NCBI GenBank assembly: GCA_963676235.1
Contig: OY781044.1
Coordinates: 186,001-250,000, forward strand
Direction of reading: 5' to 3'
DNA length: 64,000 nt
DNA from: JALNYB01 sp963676235
Lineage (GTDB): Archaea > Thermoplasmatota > Thermoplasmata > Methanomassiliicoccales > Methanomethylophilaceae
Positions within the stretch are counted from its first letter, which is position 1. Each line of letters starts with the position of its first letter. A program made the translations under genes and the position numbers. The notes beneath the pieces were generated by a model. That model saw nothing but the letters and a program-made list of their open reading frames with translations. It was not told the DNA's origin and searched no databases. Of this stretch, positions 27,920 through 35,084 are shown piece after piece.

Positions 27920-30900
27920 ATGAAAAAATATGTCAACAAAAACTCCTGCTCGGACATGGTAAAGATAACATATCTTAGAGTGGGGGGCTGTGAACAATCC
28001 TCAACCTTCGGAAAAATCTGTGAAGAAATTCAGGATGTCGATCTGAATATAGAATTCACTAGTTTTGAATCAGAAGATACTATACGTGATCCTATCGAAT
28101 TCAGAGAACTGATCTCTTCTTCCAAATCGTCCAATATACTTATAATCAATGTACATGGCGATGTATCTGGATATAAAAAATATGATGATTTGAAGAAAAT
28201 CCTTCAAGATGAGAACATAGACACGGTATTGTTCTGCTTGATGGAAGAGACGATGGCAGAAAACCGCCATCTATTCAAACACTCCGATAGAGAATATCTT
28301 ACATTAAGAACCTATCTTCAATTGGGCGGTTCTCAAAATAGAAGATCGTTTATCCTATACCTATGCAAAATATTCAAACATGATTGGATCAACATTCCTG
28401 AACCTGTAAAGAACCGTACACAGGGAATTTATCATCCTGATTTTTCAAAAGAAATTACAGCTGAAGATTATTTTAAAACACTCGATCCGAAAAAACCTAC
28501 TGTTGGCATAATGATCTCTCAAAACGTTTGGATAAATGATAAGCTAGAACCTTATGACCTGCTGATCCATTCAATTGAAAATATGGGAGCGAATACAATA
28601 CCTGTATTCTACATCACCACGCCGAGTGATATCTCTGGATCGATCGGTGCAATAAAAACAATTGATGTGTTCTTCAAAGATGGCAGTATCTCTAGAGTCG
28701 GTTCTATCATAATAACACAGCCTTTTTCTCAGTTAACACTGGCAAATCCTACTGATGGCTCTCAGAGAGGCAATACTTTCAATTTCTTTCAGGACCTTAA
28801 TGTTCCAGCTCTTCAAGCCATACCAATATTCCGTTCACAAGAAACCTGGAAGAATGATGGTATAGGGATGGAAGGCGGAGAATTGGCTATATGTATCGCG
28901 ATGCCTGAATGTGACGGCCAGCTAACAACAGTACCTTTTGTATTCAGTGAGAAGGATAAAAACAATAAAGAATACAACAGTTTTATAAAAGAACGCATAG
29001 AACGTATTGCTGGAATGGCCGTAGAATGGTCTAAAGTCGGACGTGTTCCTGTATCCAAAAGAAAGGTTTCCATACTCGTTAACGGAAGCCCTATGACTAA
29101 TGCTTCACTCGGAAGTGCAGGAGGCCTAGACTCATTTGCTAGCATATGCAACCTACTTCATAAGATGGCAGATGCAGGATATGTAATTGACAGAATACCT
29201 GAGAACGGTCAACAGATCATTGATGAGATGTTGAACGCTCTCACTACGGATCTGGAATGGAATTCCGAACAAGAGATACCGAAAAAAGCAATAGCACTTC
29301 TTGAAAATGAAAAATACTGCACATGGTTGAATGATATACCCAAAAATTCAAAGGAATGGATCTGCCGTAACTGGGGTGACCCTCCGGGCGAAATAATGTC
29401 ACAAAATGGAAAATTCATAATTCCTGGTGTGATGAACGGCAACATATATTTAGGAATAGAACCAAACAGAGGAAAACATGACAAAGCGGAAGAAATGATT
29501 CATGATCCAGACATATCTACACCACATTCATATCTTGCATATTATCGCTGGATCGCCAGAGTACTAAAACCTGATATCCACATACACATAGGAACACATG
29601 GTTCTGCAGAATGGCTTCCTGGCAAAGGTAATGGCCTTTCAGAAGAATGTTTTCCAGACATAATGATGTTCAATACACCAAATCTGTATGTTTATGTTAT
29701 AGACGACCCATCTGAAGGAATAGTAGCAAAAAGAAGAAAGAAATCCGTACTTGTAGACCACCTCATGCCTTCTCTGAGAAGAGCTGACACTTATGATGAT
29801 CTGATGGATTTAGAAGCCCACATACAAGATTATCTTTTCTCAAAACAGACAATGCAACCTGAGAAAATGAATACGATCGGAGATTCTATTTACGATATAA
29901 TCAAAAAACTTTCAATGTGGAAAGAATTGAAATTAGAGCCTGATGCATCTAAAAAAGAGGTAATGTCCAAATGTGAATTGATCTACGATTATGTATCTGA
30001 CCTGAAAGACGGCCTCATTACCGATGGACTGCATATACTTGGACATGTTCCAGATGGAAGACATATGGAAGAGATGATCTACTGCCTCACAAGACTCAAT
30101 AACGGAAAGATGCCCTCCCTAAGAAAATCGATTGCCAACAGTATGAATTTCAATCTTGATGAATTGATGGATAATATCTCATCTATTAATGCATCAACCA
30201 GAGAGGTCAATGGAACAATTGTGAACAGAATAGACGACAGAACTCAACAACTCATTTACAAAATGCAAGACCTCGAATATGATACAGAAAAATGTATGAA
30301 TATGGCCTGTGCAGAATATCCAAAAAATAATGAAGACGTATTGAATGTGACAAAATACATTTGCAATACAATTCATCCTAATATCTTGGGTATATCAGAC
30401 GAACTCACCAATGCCATGAATGGATTGGAAGGAGGCTATGTACCTCCTGGGCCTTCGGGGTCTCCCACAAGAGGAAATGCACATTTGCTCCCTACAGGTA
30501 AAAATTATTACTCCCTTGATCCTGAATCGGTTCCCGGTGAATCCAGCTGGAAAGCTGGAATGAAAATGGCCGATGAAATGATCCACCATTATGTCGAAGA
30601 AGAAGGAAAATATCCAGAAACCGTTGGAATCGTTATCTGGTCTATTGATACGATGAAAACAGGTGGTGACGATGTTGCCTATATTTTGTATCTTTTAGGA
30701 GTGCGCCCGATATGGGGTTCCGTCGGAAGTAAGATAATCGGATTAGAAATAATACCACAAAAAGAACTTGAAAGACCAAGAATAGATGTTACCGTAAGAA
30801 TGAGTAGCCTTTTTAGAGATACATTCCCCAATCTATTCCAACTCATTGATGAAGCAGTCGAAATGGTTGCCGATCTAGATGAAACGGATGAGAATAACTT

Positions 30901-31723
30901 TATAAAAAAACATTTGCAACAGGACATCATTGAAATGATCAAAGAAGGAATGTCACCTGAGGATGCTAAGGATGAATCGATGATCCGTGTATTCGGTGAG
31001 CCTCCTGGAACTCATGGCGCAGGCGTAAACATTCTCATAGAATCATCCAAATGGGATTCCATTGATGATCTAGCACAGATATATATCTCATGCGGATGCA
31101 GCGCATATGGAAGAAAATGGAGAGGAGAAAAAAAACCTAAACTCTTCAGACACAGATTGGATCAACTTGACGTGGCGGTTAAAAATCAAGTAGACAGAGA
31201 AATAGATCTTCTGGATATAGATGATGGATATGCATACTTAGGTGGGATGAATGCTGTTATTCGTAGTGATGGTAAAGAAAAACCAATGAATATTATTGGT
31301 GACAGTTCAGACCCAGATAGACTCAAAATAAGAGATCTTGAAGGAGAAATAGCATACATGATGAGAACAAGAATCCTTAATCCAAAATGGATAGAAGGGC
31401 TCAAAGATCACGGATTTGTAGGTGCAAACCTTATCGCAGATAATATAAATCATGCATTAGGCTGGGATGCTACATCAGACGTTATAGAAGACTGGATGTA
31501 TGAATCAATGGTCAATCATTTCCTTCTTGATGAGAATAACCGCAAATGGATAGAAAATAATAATCCATACGCTCTGAAAGATATGCTGAGCGATCTATTA
31601 GAAGCAATCAATAGAGAACTTTGGGAAGCTACCGATGACATGAAAAGTAAACTTCAGGAGATGTATCTAGATGCCGAAGGTTTATTAGAAGAAATGTCAT
31701 CGAAAGATACTTCCAAGCTATGA
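27920..31723 (+). CDS. cobN: CobN/BchH-family chelatase large subunit 3 (divergent)
   Basis: 1267 residues with the family landmarks IHIGTHGSAEWLPGKGNGLS, VIDDPSEG, GPSGSPTRGNAHLLPTG, WSIDTMKTGGDDVAY, GEPPGTHGAGVN and GGMNAVIRSDG. It departs from cobN1/2 at conserved places (GSAEW for GTLEW, DDPSEG for DDPGEG, WSID for WATD, NQVDREIDLLD for NHNDREFDLLD). Three full-length, intact copies argue for distinct functions, for example different metals, different rings or one dechelatase. AGGG precedes the ATG. Confidence 0.87.
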   Translation: MKKYVNKNSCSDMVKITYLRVGGCEQSSTFGKICEEIQDVDLNIEFTSFESEDTIRDPIEFRELISSSKSSNILIINVHGDVSGYKKYDDLKKILQDENIDTVLFCLMEETMAENRHLFKHSDREYLTLRTYLQLGGSQNRRSFILYLCKIFKHDWINIPEPVKNRTQGIYHPDFSKEITAEDYFKTLDPKKPTVGIMISQNVWINDKLEPYDLLIHSIENMGANTIPVFYITTPSDISGSIGAIKTIDVFFKDGSISRVGSIIITQPFSQLTLANPTDGSQRGNTFNFFQDLNVPALQAIPIFRSQETWKNDGIGMEGGELAICIAMPECDGQLTTVPFVFSEKDKNNKEYNSFIKERIERIAGMAVEWSKVGRVPVSKRKVSILVNGSPMTNASLGSAGGLDSFASICNLLHKMADAGYVIDRIPENGQQIIDEMLNALTTDLEWNSEQEIPKKAIALLENEKYCTWLNDIPKNSKEWICRNWGDPPGEIMSQNGKFIIPGVMNGNIYLGIEPNRGKHDKAEEMIHDPDISTPHSYLAYYRWIARVLKPDIHIHIGTHGSAEWLPGKGNGLSEECFPDIMMFNTPNLYVYVIDDPSEGIVAKRRKKSVLVDHLMPSLRRADTYDDLMDLEAHIQDYLFSKQTMQPEKMNTIGDSIYDIIKKLSMWKELKLEPDASKKEVMSKCELIYDYVSDLKDGLITDGLHILGHVPDGRHMEEMIYCLTRLNNGKMPSLRKSIANSMNFNLDELMDNISSINASTREVNGTIVNRIDDRTQQLIYKMQDLEYDTEKCMNMACAEYPKNNEDVLNVTKYICNTIHPNILGISDELTNAMNGLEGGYVPPGPSGSPTRGNAHLLPTGKNYYSLDPESVPGESSWKAGMKMADEMIHHYVEEEGKYPETVGIVIWSIDTMKTGGDDVAYILYLLGVRPIWGSVGSKIIGLEIIPQKELERPRIDVTVRMSSLFRDTFPNLFQLIDEAVEMVADLDETDENNFIKKHLQQDIIEMIKEGMSPEDAKDESMIRVFGEPPGTHGAGVNILIESSKWDSIDDLAQIYISCGCSAYGRKWRGEKKPKLFRHRLDQLDVAVKNQVDREIDLLDIDDGYAYLGGMNAVIRSDGKEKPMNIIGDSSDPDRLKIRDLEGEIAYMMRTRILNPKWIEGLKDHGFVGANLIADNINHALGWDATSDVIEDWMYESMVNHFLLDENNRKWIENNNPYALKDMLSDLLEAINRELWEATDDMKSKLQEMYLDAEGLLEEMSSKDTSKL

Positions 31724-31758
31724 ATTACTTAGTTGTTGAATGAATAATCGATTAAAGA

Positions 31759-31783
31759 AGAGGGCATACGCCCTCTGTTTTTT
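31759..31783. terminator. hairpin terminator between cobN3 and exporter
   Basis: Perfect 7-bp stem AGAGGGC / GCCCTCT with an ATAC loop, then G and six T on the plus strand. It lies between convergent genes and should stop cobN3 transcription. Confidence 0.75.
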
Positions 31784-31798
31784 GTGGTCTTCAGCTAT

Positions 31799-32548
31799 TC
31801 AGATCCTCTTGGTCTTCAGAAGCCTCCATCCTATCAGATAGAATGCGATACCGAACGCTATGAGCACCGCGAGAGACCACCACGGGAACGCCGTTCCGAG
31901 ACTTGCCGCCCTTATGCATTCGCTGGCATGCGTCAGCGGAAGGCAGTACAGCAGGACCTGGAAGAACGCCGGCAGCGAAGATACCGAGAAGAACGTGCCG
32001 CAGAGGAACGTCATCGGGAGTATGACCACGCTGCTGAACGTCGCCATGCTCTGATGGGATTTCGCCATCAAAGCCGCCACTACCCCTAAGAACGAGAACA
32101 CGAAGCACGATATTATCAGGCACACCAGGAACAGCGGCGTGAACGTCAGGTCCGGCGCCAGGAACAGCCCCAGCAGGAACAGCGCCAGACAGCTGAACAG
32201 TCCGCGCAGCACGCCGACGATGGACTTCCCCACCATTATCGAGGACATGCTCAGCGGGCACATCATCATCTCGTCGAAGCATTTGTAGTACAGCCTCTGC
32301 ACGTTCAGCCTCGTCGATGTCGCCGAGAACGGCGCCGACAGAGCGGTGAGCGCTACTATACCGGGGATGACGAACGCTATGTACGAGAATCCCGAGTCCG
32401 TCTCTCCCGTCCTGAGACCGTATCCAAAGGCGACAAGATACAGCAGGGGCGTCATCAGGCTCATTATAAGCACGTTGATCCACGTGTGCCTGAGGAAGCG
32501 CACGTCCCCCCATGCTACGTAGTAGACCTCTTTGAGAAAGTTGCTCAT
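31799..32548 (-). CDS. ABC-2 exporter permease (GC-rich copy)
   Basis: 249 residues beginning MSNFLKEVYYVAWGD at the ATG at 32548, which overlaps the ATPase stop by 4 nt. The longer open frame upstream is only a shadow of the ATPase gene. Landmarks match the 23044 permease: YIAFVIPGIV, RLYYKCFDEMMMCPLS, PMTFLCGTFFSVSSLP, LPLTHASECIRAA. The third-position GC is far higher than in the flanking cobN3 and nif-like genes. Confidence 0.86.
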   Translation of the reverse strand: MSNFLKEVYYVAWGDVRFLRHTWINVLIMSLMTPLLYLVAFGYGLRTGETDSGFSYIAFVIPGIVALTALSAPFSATSTRLNVQRLYYKCFDEMMMCPLSMSSIMVGKSIVGVLRGLFSCLALFLLGLFLAPDLTFTPLFLVCLIISCFVFSFLGVVAALMAKSHQSMATFSSVVILPMTFLCGTFFSVSSLPAFFQVLLYCLPLTHASECIRAASLGTAFPWWSLAVLIAFGIAFYLIGWRLLKTKRI

Positions 32549-33408
32549 TGGAACTCCCCCGCGGCCTTGCCTGTGAGTTCCACGAAGACGTCCTCGAGAT
32601 TGGTCTTCCTGACCAGCAGGTTCTCGTAGCTTCCGAGTCCTTTCGCGAATTCGTCGGCCTCGTCCCTGTTCCTGAAGCATCTGTATTCCGTGGTCTCGTC
32701 CTCCTTGGTGTACTCCACCACGGTGGATCCCACGGTCTCGCACAGTTCCTGCGGCCTTCCGACCGCGATGAGTCTCCCGTGATCTATTATCCCGACCCTG
32801 TCGCATAGTATCTCGGCTTCCTCGATGTAATGCGTTGTGACGAAGATGGTCGTCCCCCGTTTGTTCAGGGCCCTGACGAGGTCCCACAGCAGGCGTCTCG
32901 CCTGTATGTCCAATCCGGCGGTGGGTTCGTCCAGGAACAGCACCTTGGGGCTGTGGAGCACCGAGCATATTATCGCGGCCCTCTTCTTCCATCCGCCGGA
33001 CAGAGAATCCACGGTGCGGTCCAGATAATCCTCGAGGCCGACGTATTTGGACAGTTCCGCGATGCGTTCCTCCCTTTCCTTCTTGCCCATCATGTGGTAC
33101 ATGCAGTGGACGATCATGTTCTCCCGTATCGTCAGGTCCTTGTCCAGGGAGATCTGCTGCTGTATCACTCCCATGCATTCCTTGGCCTCGTAAGGCTCCT
33201 CCTCGATGTCGTGGCCGTCCACGACCACCTTGCCGGAATCGTAATCGGTGAGCGTCGATATCACGCGCACCGTCGTCGTCTTCCCTGCCCCGTTGGGTCC
33301 GAGGTATCCGAATATCTCGCCTTCGTGTACCGAAAGGTCCAGGCCGTTGAGGGCTGGTTTGTCCCCGAATCTTTTGACCAGGCCCTCGATCCTTATTATC
33401 TCATTCAA
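32545..33408 (-). CDS. ABC-2 exporter ATPase (GC-rich copy), TTG start
   Basis: 287-residue DrrA-like ATPase with Walker A LGPNGAGKTT, signature SLSGGWKKR, Walker B VLFLDEP and TTHYIEEAE. The start is read as TTG at 33408 because GGAGGT lies 6 nt before it and the protein then begins at the conserved IIRIEGLVKRFGDK. A GTG at 33459 would add 17 unconserved residues. Its family matches the AT-rich copy at 22118. The site at 33754 is the nearest upstream operator, with a cbiC remnant in between. Confidence 0.85.
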   Translation of the reverse strand: MNEIIRIEGLVKRFGDKPALNGLDLSVHEGEIFGYLGPNGAGKTTTVRVISTLTDYDSGKVVVDGHDIEEEPYEAKECMGVIQQQISLDKDLTIRENMIVHCMYHMMGKKEREERIAELSKYVGLEDYLDRTVDSLSGGWKKRAAIICSVLHSPKVLFLDEPTAGLDIQARRLLWDLVRALNKRGTTIFVTTHYIEEAEILCDRVGIIDHGRLIAVGRPQELCETVGSTVVEYTKEDETTEYRCFRNRDEADEFAKGLGSYENLLVRKTNLEDVFVELTGKAAGEFQ

Positions 33409-33459
33409 GAAGATACCTCCGGCAGACCTTCGATCTATGGTTATTGTACATGTGCTCAC

Positions 33460-33690
33460 TCATCCTTTGTAGTACATCATCGCGTTGCATATCGTGGCAG
33501 CTATGTTGCTTCCGCCCTTCCTTCCGCGTGCGACGATATACGGGATGCCTGCTTTCATTATCAGTTCTTTAGATTCCACGACGTTGACGAAACCCACCGG
33601 GACTCCTATAATGAGTGCCAGCCTTATGATCTCAGATGTCATTTCTTTCCTCAGAATCTGTATCCTCCGAGTACAGTCGTTTGATAAATA
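33460..33690 (-). pseudogene. cbiC: C-terminal remnant of cbiC (precorrin-8X methylmutase)
   Basis: Only the last third of CbiC/CobH is present: LALIIGVPVGFVNVVESKEL, then IPYIVARGRKGGSNIAA and the final ICNAMMYYKG. The frame is open upstream to a TGA ending near 33691, but the N-terminal two thirds, including the substrate-binding region before NAPTAL, is missing. An ATG at 33642 could still give a 60-residue product. Precorrin-8X methylmutase moves the C-11 methyl group to C-12, so a pathway using cbiF-H-L needs an intact copy elsewhere. The remnant stops directly before the exporter ATPase and shares its GC-richer composition. Confidence 0.82.
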
Positions 33691-33753
33691 TCATTGACTG
33701 GTTTTCAGAACGTTCAGACGTAAGATTGTGAACACAACACGCATATTATAATA

Positions 33754-33770
33754 TTGGCATATATATCCAA
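33754..33770. promoter_or_regulatory. 17-bp operator upstream of cbiC remnant and exporter
   Basis: TTGGCATATATATCCAA, nine of ten arm bases. The only downstream genes are leftward: the cbiC remnant, then exporter ATPase and permease. This suggests the exporter is in the same regulon and that a promoter survived the decay of cbiC. Confidence 0.65.
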
Positions 33771-33809
33771 GTAGAATAAACTAACATGTTCATAAGAATC
33801 TCTTTATCT

Positions 33810-35084
33810 TCAGAACAAACTGTAAACCTCATCTAAGAAATACATGGCGCCCAATGATCCGAGAATCGGACGTGGTATGAAATTAATACGCCCAAGACTC
33901 GGTGCTCCGATATCTATGCCTTTATCACATATTCCCAAGAAACGTAGAGTCTCTGCGGTTTGACCATCGGAAAACACATAATTCAGCTTTATTTTATTAA
34001 TATCCTTTCTAAGGACATCTTCCATTTTTATCTCTTTTAGAAATGCTTTCAATGATTTGACCGATTCCTCGTCTGCTCCTGGATCCAATATAATACTTTC
34101 TGGAATCATGCATAAGAATTCATACAACCATTTTGCAAGTGGTAATGCAACAGAACTGTCAGATGTTATCGCGAACGTTTTACACTTCGCTTTCTGAGAA
34201 AATAACGATCCTTTGATTTTCTTATATGCACGCCATCTATACACATTGATGATATCCACTGCCGCTGTTGGATTCTTCTTTGTAGAAGTAGCTATCTTTC
34301 TAATCCAATTTTCAGTATTGTTGAATCCTACCGGTGCACCAGTATCGCACAAGATATATGGTATTCCATATTTCTTTTCATAATATCTCGCAGTTTCCAA
34401 TCCATATTCAGGACATACAATAATATTGAATGCAGCATTTACTGAATCGATGAGACCATCCATGGTGCATCCTGCACCTGGAGATGAGATTACATTTAGA
34501 CCTATAGCACCAAGAAGTTCTTTGAATTCATCCAGAGAATCCTGCCAATCATTAAATGTTATTGGAAGACCCAGTATGTTTACAGAATTTGAAACTACAT
34601 CTCCTCTCTGAGGATTCTTCCAAGCTAGCATTTCTTTTATTGTCCTATCATAACTGCTTGAGAACGGCGCAGAAATCAGAGATTCCTCGATTGCCATAGC
34701 CTTATTTGAATATCCTAATCTTTCAATGGCATCTGTGATGTTATCCCCTATAAGCGAAGCCCCAGGAGATTTTATGAAAACTGCGGCTTTGCCGTCCATA
34801 TCACATATGATGGGGATTGATTCTTCTATCTTCGGCATCGCACCGTTGATGTAATCATTCTCATCTATGTATGTACATGGCACTCTGCGCTGACCAAAGA
34901 AATATGAACCCTGATATTCTTTGAAATCATCAGGCCGCATTCTTGGATAGCATTGTCTGGATAATGAGGTCATATAAGACCTACAACCGCCTGGACCATG
35001 CAATACCGCACGCACGTCTTTAAAACTCTCAACAGCTAATATGGCTCCTGTAAACCCATCCATATACATTTTCTCAAAACTCAT
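33810..35084 (-). CDS. NifD/NifK-like subunit of a nitrogenase-like reductase
   Basis: 424 residues of the nitrogenase component 1 / oxidoreductase family. The ATG at 35084 is chosen because GGAGGGG lies 6 nt before it and it overlaps the stop of the upstream gene (ATGA); a nearer-upstream ATG would add five residues. Recognisable blocks are HGPGGCRSY (Cys34), SPGASLIGDN (106-115) and a C-terminal LGRINFIPRPILGSLGA. Of the three cysteines that usually hold the interfacial Fe-S cluster, only the one at 34 is evident: the SPG block has Ser where Cys is expected, and the N-terminus starts too late for the first. With the fusion protein upstream it could form a NifDK/BchNB-like heteromer. Confidence 0.78.
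   Translation of the reverse strand: MSFEKMYMDGFTGAILAVESFKDVRAVLHGPGGCRSYMTSLSRQCYPRMRPDDFKEYQGSYFFGQRRVPCTYIDENDYINGAMPKIEESIPIICDMDGKAAVFIKSPGASLIGDNITDAIERLGYSNKAMAIEESLISAPFSSSYDRTIKEMLAWKNPQRGDVVSNSVNILGLPITFNDWQDSLDEFKELLGAIGLNVISSPGAGCTMDGLIDSVNAAFNIIVCPEYGLETARYYEKKYGIPYILCDTGAPVGFNNTENWIRKIATSTKKNPTAAVDIINVYRWRAYKKIKGSLFSQKAKCKTFAITSDSSVALPLAKWLYEFLCMIPESIILDPGADEESVKSLKAFLKEIKMEDVLRKDINKIKLNYVFSDGQTAETLRFLGICDKGIDIGAPSLGRINFIPRPILGSLGAMYFLDEVYSLF

Noticed and set aside
31799..33178. 459-codon reading of the GC-rich permease
   Set aside because: The first 210 codons lie antisense-free but out of frame within the ATPase gene and look like Arg/Gly-rich shadow sequence; the permease proper starts at 32548 with an ATGA overlap.
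32830..33684. Plus-strand open frame of 284 codons opposite the GC-rich exporter
   Set aside because: High third-position GC of the minus-strand ATPase removes stops on the other strand; no family features in the plus frame.
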